Shown here one piece after another: positions 24,383-33,800 of a DNA stretch of 64,000 nt. Below the pieces are notes generated by a model, which was given only the letters and a program-made list of their open reading frames with translations, did no database searches and was not told the DNA's origin. This stretch comes from Sandaracinaceae bacterium (GTDB lineage: Bacteria > Myxococcota_A > Polyangia > Polyangiales > Houyiibacteriaceae), in assembly GCA_020633075.1 (NCBI GenBank), contig JACKEI010000005.1:186001-250000 (forward strand). The letters are read 5' to 3'. The first letter of the stretch is position 1. Every line of letters starts with the position of its first letter. The position numbers and the translations under genes are program-made.

Positions 24383-25252
24383 GTGTTGCTAGGGCTACTG
24401 CGAACCATGCGCCCACACCAGTGGGTCAAGAACCTCTTCGTGGTGGCGCCCATCTTCTTCGCGCGTGAGGTCTTCGACCCGCAGCGCCTGCACGTGACCA
24501 TGGCCGCGTTCGCGCTCTTCTGCGCGATCTCGAGCAGCGTCTACGTGCTCAACGACCTGGCGGACCTCGAGGCGGACCGCGCGCACCCCGTCAAGTGCAA
24601 GCGGCCCCTCGCCAGCGGTCGGGTGTCCATTGGCGCGGCGCGCGTCACGGGCGTGGGCCTCATGCTGCTGGGCCTCGGCGGGGCCATGCTCATCAGCCTG
24701 CCCTTCGCAGCCACCCTGCTGGCCTACTTGGTCCTGAACATCGCCTACACGTTCAAGCTCAAGCGCGTGGCCTACCTCGACGTGCTCTGCATCGCGAGCG
24801 GCTTCGAGCTGCGCGTCATCGCGGGCACGCTCGCCGCGCAGGTGCCGCCCACCACCTACCTGCTGGTGGTGACCTTCCTGCTGGCGGCGTTCTTGGCGTT
24901 CGGCAAGCGCATGCACGAGCTGGCGCAGGGGGACGGGGCCGTGAAGCAGCGCGCGGTGCTGCAGCGCTACCAGCCGCAGGCGGTGGTGGTCCTGCTCTAC
25001 ATCACGGCCCTCTCCACGGTGGCCGTCTACACCATGTACACGCTGGATCCGGACACCGCCGAGGCCTTCGGCACCACCCGCTTGGGCTTCACGGTCCCGT
25101 TCACGCTCTTTGGCGTGCTGCGCTTCCTGCGCTTGGTCAGCAACCGTGGGGACGCCGACAGCCCCACGGAGCAGATGCTGCGCGACATCCCTTTCCTGGT
25201 GAACCTCGCTCTCTGGGCCGTCGCCGTGACGGCCGTCCTCTACTTCGGCTGA
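24383..25252 (+). CDS. UbiA-family decaprenyl-phosphate phosphoribosyltransferase-like protein
   Basis: 289 residues from GTG 24383. It begins with the family opening RTMRPHQWVKNLFVVAPIFF, then the first Mg/diphosphate motif NDLADLEADRAHPVKCKRPL and a second acidic/aromatic site at YLDVLCIASGFELRVIAG, with about eight or nine membrane helices. It matches the DPPR-synthase branch (mycobacterial Rv3806c type), which transfers phosphoribose to polyprenyl phosphate for arabinose- or ribose-containing glycans. The two other enzymes of that route are not adjacent, so the end product is unknown. Confidence 0.8.
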   Translation: MLLGLLRTMRPHQWVKNLFVVAPIFFAREVFDPQRLHVTMAAFALFCAISSSVYVLNDLADLEADRAHPVKCKRPLASGRVSIGAARVTGVGLMLLGLGGAMLISLPFAATLLAYLVLNIAYTFKLKRVAYLDVLCIASGFELRVIAGTLAAQVPPTTYLLVVTFLLAAFLAFGKRMHELAQGDGAVKQRAVLQRYQPQAVVVLLYITALSTVAVYTMYTLDPDTAEAFGTTRLGFTVPFTLFGVLRFLRLVSNRGDADSPTEQMLRDIPFLVNLALWAVAVTAVLYFG

Positions 25253-25345
25253 GGCTCGCCGCCGCCACGGCCCCTGGACACCTCGGCCCCGCGCACGTCC
25301 CCTACGAGCTTGACGCGCGCGCCCACACCGCGAAGATACCCGCCC

Positions 25346-26404
25346 ATGCATCCAATCCTGTTCGAGATCCCCACGCCCTGGGGCGCGCTGCCCATCTACT
25401 CCTACGGGATGATGCTGGGCTTCAGCCTCATCGTCGCTTGGTACTTCGTGATGCACCACGGCCAGAAGCTCGAGGGTCTGCACCCCGACATCATGGCGCA
25501 CAGCTTCATCATCACGGCGGTCTGCGCCATCGCGGCGTCGCGCGTGCTGTACATCCTCACCAACCTGGACTCGTACCACACGCTGCAGGACCTGATCTCC
25601 TTCCAGAAGGGCGGCCTGGTGGCCTACGGCGGCTTCATCGGCGGCTTCCTGGCGTGCTGGGGCTACTGCCGCCACAAGGGCATCCCGCTCCTGCCCTGGG
25701 CCGACATCATCGCGCCCACCCTGGGCACCGGCCTGCTGTTCACGCGCATGGGGTGCTGGCTGTACGGCTGCGACTTCGGCCGCCCGCTCGCCGAGGACGC
25801 GCCGGCGTGGTTGGTGCGCATTGGGACCTTCCCGCACTGGGACTTCAGCAGCGCCCACTACGTGTGGGGCTCCACGCTCAACGGCTCGCCTGCCTACAGC
25901 CACCACCTGAGCACCTACCCGGACCAGATGCATGGGCTCGACCACTCGCTGCCCGTGCACCCCACGCAGCTCTACGAGTCGCTGGCCGGCCTGGTCATCT
26001 TCTGCGTCGGCTACTACACGCTGCGCCACCGCAGCTTCAAGGGGCAGGTGTTCTTCCTGCTGGCCATCCTCTACGCCTTCTGGCGCTTCGGCATCGAGTT
26101 CGTGCGCGACGACCCGGAGCGTGGCGCCGCCTTCGGCTTCAGCACCAGCCAGCTGCTCTCGCTCGCCATCGTACCGGTGGTGGTGCTGGCCTGGATCCAG
26201 ACGCGGCGGCACGTGGCCGCGCACGGCGAAGCCGTCATCCCGGACAGCGCGCGCTCGGACGAGTGGCTGGCCGAGCACCGCGGCAAGAAGGCCGGCACCG
26301 AAGCCGCCGACGCAGCGACGGGCAGCAAGGCCAGCGCGGACCCCAAGAGCGGCAGCGCCGGCAAGGGCGGCGGGTCGGCCAAGGGCAAGAAGAAGTCGAA
26401 GTAG
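25346..26404 (+). CDS. lgt: Prolipoprotein diacylglyceryl transferase
   Basis: 352 residues. Lgt motifs: IYSYGMMLGFSLIVAWYF, GGLVAYGGFIGGFLACWGY, TRMGCWLYGCDFGRP (the conserved Arg/Gly-rich loop), HPTQLYES and FGIEFVRDDPER. It catalyses the first step of lipoprotein maturation in the inner membrane, consistent with the many lipoproteins in the window. Two oddities are Tyr in place of the usual His in the 'HGG' loop (AYGGF) and a ~60-residue basic low-complexity tail (SGSAGKGGGSAKGKKKSK) absent from typical Lgt (about 260-290 residues). Confidence 0.93.
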   Translation: MHPILFEIPTPWGALPIYSYGMMLGFSLIVAWYFVMHHGQKLEGLHPDIMAHSFIITAVCAIAASRVLYILTNLDSYHTLQDLISFQKGGLVAYGGFIGGFLACWGYCRHKGIPLLPWADIIAPTLGTGLLFTRMGCWLYGCDFGRPLAEDAPAWLVRIGTFPHWDFSSAHYVWGSTLNGSPAYSHHLSTYPDQMHGLDHSLPVHPTQLYESLAGLVIFCVGYYTLRHRSFKGQVFFLLAILYAFWRFGIEFVRDDPERGAAFGFSTSQLLSLAIVPVVVLAWIQTRRHVAAHGEAVIPDSARSDEWLAEHRGKKAGTEAADAATGSKASADPKSGSAGKGGGSAKGKKKSK

Positions 26405-26419
26405 CGCGCTTACCGCCCG

Positions 26420-26911
26420 CTAGCCGAAGCGCCGATAGACGAGGACGCAGCCCGCGCTGAGGAGCCCCAGCACCACCACGGCCCAGGGGCTCTGCGTGAG
26501 CGGCACCATGGCGCGGTCGACCGTGACCTCGCGCAGCAGCACCGGCCCAGTGGGCGCCTCGGGCAGCACCAGCACCGTCACGGAGTCGCCAACGGCGAGG
26601 CGCGTGTAGCTGGGGTAGTAGACGAAGTCGCTGACCTCCGCCGAGACCCGGGGAGCGGCGCCGCCCGCGGGCGCGTCGTAGGACACGAGCAGCGTGTAGC
26701 GAGACGACCTGCCGGTGCGCGTGCTGGTGGTCTCCTCGAACTTCCCGTCCACGCGGGCCTCACACGGGACCCCGCGCGCCCGGTACGGAGCGTACGACCA
26801 CGCGGCGTAGAGCCAGTCCCCCAGCGAGTACACGGCCCCGACGAGAGCGAGAGCCCCCAGAAGGGCTACTGGCACGAGGAGTCCGCTCGCGGGGGATTGC
26901 TGCGCGCTCAC
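26420..26911 (-). CDS. DUF3592-type membrane protein
   Basis: 163 residues: an N-terminal helix (LLVPVALLGALALVGAVYSL), a beta-rich extracytoplasmic domain (VPCEARVDGKFEETTSTRTG, RYTLLVSYDAP, LAVGDSVTVLVLPEAPTGP) and a C-terminal helix (WAVVVLGLLSAGCVLVYRRF). This two-helix sandwich is the DUF3592 layout, of unknown function. Start GTG 26911. Convergent with lgt. Confidence 0.7.
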   Translation of the reverse strand: MSAQQSPASGLLVPVALLGALALVGAVYSLGDWLYAAWSYAPYRARGVPCEARVDGKFEETTSTRTGRSSRYTLLVSYDAPAGGAAPRVSAEVSDFVYYPSYTRLAVGDSVTVLVLPEAPTGPVLLREVTVDRAMVPLTQSPWAVVVLGLLSAGCVLVYRRFG

Positions 26912-27085
26912 CGTTCGTCCTATCTGTGTGCCTGGGTCGGCCCGTGTTCGCCCCCTTCTATCATGAGGCGGGATAGTCGTCGTGGGTTCCGACGCCTCGG
27001 CTGGCAGGAGCAGGCCGCGAGCAGAAAGGCGGGAACGTACGGAACATCTTGGTGCGTTCGCTTGTCGCTTCTGTTCTTGTGCGGG

Positions 27086-27091
27086 TAACGT
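27086..27091 (+). promoter_or_regulatory. Candidate promoter of the DUF3857/transglutaminase operon
   Basis: TTGTCG is followed after 18 bases by TAACGT (27086-27091). A GGAGG at about 27104-27108 precedes ATG 27124. It supports the start at 27124 over upstream in-frame codons. Confidence 0.4.
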
Positions 27092-27123
27092 GCGCGTTCC
27101 TGCTGGAGGTCTCCCCGTTGTTC

Positions 27124-30100
27124 ATGCATCGACTGCTCTCGGCGCCCAGGGCGCTCTTCTCCACGCCACTGTTGGCGCTGGCCCTCCAGCTCGTGGCGGC
27201 CGCGCAGTGGGCGGCCCCCGCCGCGGCCCAGAACCCCTACGACGCCGCGCAGCGTGACCTGGCGCGCGAGGCCAAGGTCTTGGGGCGCGAGGCACGCGGG
27301 ATGATCCCGCTGCTGGAGCTCATGGGCGGCTGGGACGACGCGACCCCCGCGCGCACTCAGGCGCTGCTCGAGAGCCTGGCCCGTGACCGCAGCCTGTCGC
27401 CCGCGCGGCGCGCATACGCCAGCTACCTGGTGGCCCGCGGCCAGGTCCGGCTGGGTCGGGTGGAGGCGTCGGAGCGCACCATCCGCGAGACGGGCTTCGT
27501 CACGGACTGGCAGGTCGTGGGCCCCTTCGACAACGAGGGTCGCGCCGGCTTCAACACCGAGCAGCCTCCCGAGGCGGAGCGCATGGCGCCCTTCGACCCC
27601 AACGCCCGCTACCGGGGCCGCGAGCGCGAGGTGGGCTGGCGCGCGTACCCCAACGTCAGCGAGCTGGGCTACGTGAACTTCGACGCGGTGTTCCGGCCCT
27701 ATGAGAACACCTGCGGCTTCGCGGCGACCACGGTGCACGCCGACCGGGCGCGCGCCATCTCGCTCAACTTCGGCGCCGGCGGCGCCATCAAGGTGTACTG
27801 GAACGGCACCGAGGTGTACGCGGACCCCGTCACGCGCAGCCCCTACCCCGAGCGCAGCGCCGTCACGGTGGGCGCTCGCGCGGGCGCCAACCGCCTGCTG
27901 GTGAAGGTGTGCATCACGGAGCAGACGTGGGGCTTCCTCATGCGCCTGGGAGACGCCGAGGGCGGCGTGACCACGGGCCTGCGCGTGGACTCGAGCGAGC
28001 TGCCCGTGGTGCCCGCCGGCCACGCCCCCGACGTGACGCTGCCCGCGCTGCAAGGACCGCTCGAGACGCTGATGGCGGCGCTCCCAGCGCGCGGCACGGC
28101 CGAGAGCGATGCGGCGCTGAGCGCGGAGGAGCGTGAGACGCGCGCCAAGGCCTTGTTCGATGCCGCGCGCTTCTTGTCGTTCGCGGCGGCCGACGACCCG
28201 GCGGAGCACACCGCGCGGCAGCTGGCCGCGCGCGCCGCCGAGCTGGCCCCGACCATCGAGCGCCTGCGCCTGGCGGCGGAGCTGACCGACCAGCGCGGCG
28301 AGGCCATGCGCTTCACGCAGCGCGCCGCGGAGCTCTTCCCCACCGACCCGGAGTCCCTCTTGCTGCAGGCCATCGTGCGCCGCACGGGGCTCACCCCCGA
28401 AGACGCGCTGCCCATCCTGGACCGGCTCGACGCGGCGCGCCCGCGCGGGGTCTTGCCGATGGAGTCGAAGATGCTGAGGGCCGCCATCCTGCTGCACCTC
28501 GACATGGCCGAGAGCGCGCGGCAGCTGCTGCTCTCCATGAGCCGCGCCCTGCGTGGCTCGCCCAGCTTCGAGTCCGACCAGGCCGCCCTGGCGATGGCGA
28601 CCGCCCGCGCCGACGAGGTGATCGCCCGGCAGCGCGCTGCCGTGGCGTTGCGCTACGACGACCTCGAGGCGCGTCGCGCGCTGATCGCGGACGCGCTGCG
28701 GCGCGGCGAGCGGGCTGAGGCGGTCGCGCACCTGGACGTGGTGCGGTCGCTGACGGACGACTCGGGTTCGGGCCTGGAGTACGTCGCCGCCGTGTACGAG
28801 TCGCTGGGCGACGAGGACGCCGCCATCGAGGCGCTGCTCGCGGCCCGCGCCCTGTGCCCCGACGACGCGGTGGCCGTGGTGGCGCACGGGCGGCTGCTGC
28901 TGCGCCAGAACCAGCGTGACGCGGCCGTCGCGGCCCTGCGCGACGCCCTCGCACTGCGCCCGCAGGACGCGGCCACGCGCGAGCTGATCGAGCAGATCGA
29001 GCCCGAAGAGCGCGCCGACGAGGCCTACGCGGTGGACGCCGAGACGCTGCTCGCGCGCCGCGGCCCGGCCGGCGGCTACCCCATGACCATGCTGGAAGAG
29101 CTGACCGTCAACACGGTCTACGAGAACGGCCTCGGCTCGAGCTTCACGCAGGTCGCCGCGCAGCTGCACACCCGCGACGGCGCGGATGACTTCCGCGAGT
29201 ACGGCATCCAGTTCGACCCGAGCAGCCAGCGCGTGGACGTGCGGCTGGCGCGCGTGTACCGCGCCAACGGGCAGGTGCTGGAGGCCACGCGCACCTATCA
29301 GCAAGCCCTGGGCGAGCCCTGGTACCGCATCTACTACGACACCCGCGCGCTGGTGGTGGTCTTCCCCACCCTCGAGCCCGGAGACGTGGTGGAGCTGCGC
29401 TACCGCGTGGACGACGTGGCCCACCGCAACCTCTTCGCGGACTACTACGGCGACATGCACTTCCTCCAGGGGGGCGCACCCACCCGGCGCATGGACTACA
29501 TCCTGCGCACCCCGGCCTCACGCGAGTTCTACTTCAACGAGCCGGCCATGCCCTCGCTGCAGCACACGCGCGCGGTCACGGACGGCGTGCGCGTGGACCA
29601 CTTCTTCGCGGAGAACGTCGCGCCTCTCTACGGCGAGCCCATGATGCCCGGCGCCACCGAGGTGCGGCCCTACCTGCACGTCAGCACGTACCGCACCTGG
29701 GAAGACGTGGGGCGCTGGTACTGGGGCTTGATCCAGGACCAGCTCACGCCAGACGACGACATGCGCCGCACCGTGCGTGAGCTCATCGCCGGCGCGCCCG
29801 ACCTCGAGACGAAGGTGCGACGCATCCACGACTGGGTCATCGACAACACGCGCTACGTGGGCCTGGAGTTCGGCATCCACGGGTTCAAGCCCTACCGCGT
29901 GACGCAGATCGTCCGGCGCGGCTTCGGCGACTGCAAGGACAAGGCCTCGCTGCTCTACGCCATGTTCCGCGAGGCGGGCATCGACGCGCACATCGTGCTG
30001 GTGCGCACGCGGCAGAACGGCGACATCCGCGACCTGCCCGCGTCGCTCTCCGTGTTCGACCACGCCATCGCCTACGTGCCCGGCATCGACACCTACATCG

Positions 30101-30855
30101 ACGGAACCGCCGAGTACAGCGGCGTGCACGAGCTGCCTCAGATGGACCAGGGCGTGACCGTGCTGCACGTGTGGCCCGAGGGCGCCTCGCTGCGCCACAC
30201 GCCGGTGCACCCGCCCGCGCAGAACCTCCACCAGCGCAACCTCACCGTGCGCCTCGAGGCGGACGCGAGCGCGGCGGTCTCCGCGGACGAGACGGTGCGC
30301 GGCGTGGAGGCGGCGTCGTACCGGGCGCGCTACCGCGCCGAGGGCACGCGCCAAGAGCGCGTCGAGCGGCAGCTGCGGGACCTCTTCCCGGGGCTCGAGC
30401 TCCAGGCCCACCACTTCGACGACCTGACCAACGTGGAGCAGCCCGTGCACTTCACCTACACGGGACGCGCGCCGCAGTTCGCGCTGCGCGACGGCAACAG
30501 CATGCGCGTGATGCCCAGCACGCTGGGCAGCCTGAGCCGAGCCTTGGCGCGCACGCAGACGCGCCGCCACACGCTGGACCTCGGCTCCACCACCCGCTAC
30601 GTCGAGCGCCGCGTCATCACGCTGCCACCCGGCGCGCGAGCGGCCACCGTGCCCGTCGCGGGGGAGGTGCAGAGCCCGTTCGGCGTCGCCCGGCTGCGTG
30701 TCAGCACGGCCGGCAGCGTCATCACCTTCGACACCGAGTTCGAGCTCACGCGGGACCGCGTCCCAGCCGCCGAGTACGCCGCGTTCCGCGCCTGGATGGA
30801 GCGCGCCGACCAGCTCTTCGAGCAGCGCCTGCTGGTGGAAGGGGGCACGCCATGA
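27124..30855 (+). CDS. Giant exported TPR/DUF3857/transglutaminase-like protein (catalytic triad intact)
   Basis: 1243 residues. Signal peptide ~1-38 (LLALALQLVAAAQWAAPAAA). Residues ~120-320 hold a beta-sandwich (AISLNFGAGGAIKVYWNGTE), ~330-650 TPR-like helices, and ~650-830 the DUF3857 domain (VNTVYENGLGSSFTQVAAQL, FPTLEPGDVVELRYRVDDVA). The transglutaminase-like domain follows, with FGDCKDKASLLYAMF (Cys937), SVFDHAIAYV (His980) and TYIDGTAEY (Asp993), all triad residues present. A C-terminal DUF3858-like beta domain completes it. Transglutaminase-fold enzymes act as peptidases or crosslinkers; substrate unknown. Periplasmic. The stop overlaps the next gene's start. Confidence 0.85.
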   Translation: MHRLLSAPRALFSTPLLALALQLVAAAQWAAPAAAQNPYDAAQRDLAREAKVLGREARGMIPLLELMGGWDDATPARTQALLESLARDRSLSPARRAYASYLVARGQVRLGRVEASERTIRETGFVTDWQVVGPFDNEGRAGFNTEQPPEAERMAPFDPNARYRGREREVGWRAYPNVSELGYVNFDAVFRPYENTCGFAATTVHADRARAISLNFGAGGAIKVYWNGTEVYADPVTRSPYPERSAVTVGARAGANRLLVKVCITEQTWGFLMRLGDAEGGVTTGLRVDSSELPVVPAGHAPDVTLPALQGPLETLMAALPARGTAESDAALSAEERETRAKALFDAARFLSFAAADDPAEHTARQLAARAAELAPTIERLRLAAELTDQRGEAMRFTQRAAELFPTDPESLLLQAIVRRTGLTPEDALPILDRLDAARPRGVLPMESKMLRAAILLHLDMAESARQLLLSMSRALRGSPSFESDQAALAMATARADEVIARQRAAVALRYDDLEARRALIADALRRGERAEAVAHLDVVRSLTDDSGSGLEYVAAVYESLGDEDAAIEALLAARALCPDDAVAVVAHGRLLLRQNQRDAAVAALRDALALRPQDAATRELIEQIEPEERADEAYAVDAETLLARRGPAGGYPMTMLEELTVNTVYENGLGSSFTQVAAQLHTRDGADDFREYGIQFDPSSQRVDVRLARVYRANGQVLEATRTYQQALGEPWYRIYYDTRALVVVFPTLEPGDVVELRYRVDDVAHRNLFADYYGDMHFLQGGAPTRRMDYILRTPASREFYFNEPAMPSLQHTRAVTDGVRVDHFFAENVAPLYGEPMMPGATEVRPYLHVSTYRTWEDVGRWYWGLIQDQLTPDDDMRRTVRELIAGAPDLETKVRRIHDWVIDNTRYVGLEFGIHGFKPYRVTQIVRRGFGDCKDKASLLYAMFREAGIDAHIVLVRTRQNGDIRDLPASLSVFDHAIAYVPGIDTYIDGTAEYSGVHELPQMDQGVTVLHVWPEGASLRHTPVHPPAQNLHQRNLTVRLEADASAAVSADETVRGVEAASYRARYRAEGTRQERVERQLRDLFPGLELQAHHFDDLTNVEQPVHFTYTGRAPQFALRDGNSMRVMPSTLGSLSRALARTQTRRHTLDLGSTTRYVERRVITLPPGARAATVPVAGEVQSPFGVARLRVSTAGSVITFDTEFELTRDRVPAAEYAAFRAWMERADQLFEQRLLVEGGTP

Positions 30856-33800
30856 GCGCCCTCCGCACCCCCTCGGCCCCACCCTCTTCTCACGTTTCCA
30901 CCCCGAGCCAGCCCTCCATGCGCCCCTCCCCCTCGCGCCCTCTGTCGCGCCTCCCTTCGACTCCAGCGAGGCGCCGCGCCTCGTCGATCGCGCTCACCTG
31001 CCTCGCGCTCGCGCTGGGCGGCGCGGGCTGTGGCGGCGGCAGCGGCACGGGGCGCACCACCACCCCAACCGCCGAGCCAACCGCCCCGCTGCCCATCGAG
31101 GCGGTGCGCGCGGCGGCCGCAGCAGCCCCCGATGACGCCGCCGCGCAGCTGGCGCTGCTGGACGCCGAGCTGCACGACGAGGGCGGCGACCCGGCCCGCT
31201 GGGACGCCCTCGCCACGCGCGTCGGTGAGCTCGCCGACGGCAACCCGCGCGCTCACCTCATGATCGCGCGCGTCGCGTACCTGCACGGCGAGCCGGCGCA
31301 GGCGGCCGAGCACTACCTGCGCGCGATCGAAGCCGCGCAGGCCGCGCCGGGCGCTGCGGCCATCGCCGAGGTCGCCGCCAGCGGGTTGGGCGACATGGGC
31401 TCGCTCGCGCCGAACATGCCCACCGCGGTCGCCGCGCGCATCGCCACCATCCTCGCGAACCCGGGGCACATCGGCGGCGCGACGGTCTCGTCGCTCACCG
31501 GCATCCTGCTCAGCTTCGCCTACCGCGCGGGGGATCTCGCGCAGGTGCGCGCGCTGGCGAGCGCGATGGGCTGTGTGACCTCGTACCGCGTGGCCGGTCC
31601 GTTCGGCCCCGAGGTCATGGCGGGCTTCGACCGCAGCTACCCAGCGGGCGGGGCCGGTCCACTGGCGGATCGCTACGACCTCGGACCCCATCGCGGCGAG
31701 CAGCCCACGCGCACCCTCGAGGCCCGCGGCTGCGTCGTGTCGGTCGCGGAGAGCGCCGCGCGCACGGGGCCCGGCACCACCTACGCCGAGGCCTTCCTCG
31801 AGGTGCCTCGCGCCGGCGACTACCTGCTGCTGGTGGACATCGGCGTGGCCTACGAGCTGTCGGTCGACGGGCGCCGCCTCGCCCGCGTGGACCGGCGCCG
31901 CGAGGTCTCGCCGCGCCTGCGCTTCGAGCGGGTGCACCTGGACGCCGGACGCCACGAGCTCGAGGTGCGGCTGACCGCGCGCGCCACGAACCCCGCCATC
32001 ATGATCGCGCTCATGGGTGACGACGGCCTGCGCCCGAGCGCCGCGGCTCCCACGGTCCGCTACGACGGCAGCCTCCCGACCGACGCGCAGGCCGCCGAGC
32101 TGCGCGGGCTCGACCTGTGGGTGGCGGTGCGCCAAGCGCTGGACCGCGGCAACGGCGTCGGCGCTCGCGAGTACGCCGCGCACATGGGCCCACGCCCCGG
32201 CGCGGCCATGCAGGCCCTGGCCATCCAGGTGGCGCAGAACGACCCGTTCCTGGCGGACCAGCAGCGGCAGACGCGCGTGCTGGGTCTGGTGCGCTCGCTG
32301 GCCGCGCGCGATCCGGCCATGTGGAACGCCGCGCTCCAGGACGCGCGTCAGGCGGCCGGCGAGGGCCGCGACCAGGAGGCCCTGGCCCTCGCGCGCCAGA
32401 TGCACGAACGCTGGCCGACGCTCGCCCCCGTGACCCTCTTCCTGGTGGAGCTGCTGGTGCAGCGGGGCTGGGACGGCGAGGCGGACGGCCTGATCGAGCA
32501 AGCGACCGCCGCCATCCCAGGCGCGTGCGGACCTCTCTACAGTACGCTGGCCGGAGCCGAGAGGCGCGGCGTGGCGCGGGAGATCGACGCCGCCGTGGAG
32601 GCCATCGTCGCGTGTGACGCGACGTCGAGCGCCCGCTACGAGCGACGCATGGCGCAGCGCCGCTGGGCCGAAGCGCGCGCCGAGGTCGAGCGGCTGAGCG
32701 CCTTCGAGCCCCCCCAGGCGCGAGCCCTGCTGCTGGGCTGGCACCTCGAGCTGGCGCGAGCGGTGAGCGACGAGACGCGCACCAACCAGCTGCTGCAGGA
32801 GGTGCGCGCCCTCACGCCGCGCGACGTGAACGTGGTGCAAGAGCTGGGCGACCGGCAGTACGCCCACGGCCGGCGCGACGAGGCGCTGCGCACCTTCGAG
32901 CAGGCCCTCGACCACGACCGGCCGGCCATGATCAGCCTGATCTACCCGCGCCGGGCCCTCTTCCAGCGCGACGAGCTGCGCGACTTCCGCCTGGACGGCG
33001 CGACCGTGCTGCGCGAGTTCGAGGGGAGCGGGCGCAGCTACACGGAACCCTCCGTGCTGGTGCTGGACTACACGGTGGTGCGCGCCTTCGAGGACGGCTC
33101 ACGCTTGGTCCTCACGCACAACATCTGGAAGATGCAGAGCGAAGAGGCCGTGGACGAGTTCGGCGAGTTCGCGCCCCCCGACGGCGCCTACCTCTTCCAG
33201 CTGCGGACCATCAAGGCCGACGGCACGCGCCTCGAGCCCGACATGATCGAAGGCAAGGACACCATCTCCATGCCCAACCTGCAGATTGGGGACTACGTGG
33301 AGTACGAGTACGTGCAGTACGCGCCCCCCTCGTCGGCCTTCCCCACCGGCATGGTGGGCGGGCGCTTCATGTTCCAGGGCTTCGAGAAGCCCTACGACCG
33401 CAGCGAGCTGGTGGTCGTCGCCCCGCGCAGCATGGGCGCGCTCATCGTGGACCCGCGCGGCCCGGCCCCCGAGGTGGTGCGCGAGACCCGCGGCGAGCTC
33501 GAGGTCTACCGCTGGCGCGTCAACGAGAGCCGCCCGCTGGTCGCCGAGAACCGCTCCATCTCCGCCTTCGAGTTCCTGCCCTCCATCGACTGGGGCATCG
33601 GCGCCAGCTGGGAGGACCTCTTCGGGATGATGAACGACCAGCTGCTGGACCAGGACGTCATCGACCCGGCTGCGCGACGCCTGGCGCAGCGCATCGTGCG
33701 CGGCCACGAGACGCTGCGCGCGCGCGCGCAGGCCGTCTACCACTGGGTCACCGAGAACGTCGAGAGCACCAACGGTGGGCTCTTCGAGCCGGCCGCGCTG

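Noticed and set aside
24395..26278. 627-codon open frame antisense to the UbiA-family and lgt genes
   Set aside because: His/Arg/Gln/Glu-rich shadow typical of GC-rich coding DNA; both plus-strand genes have clear family motifs.
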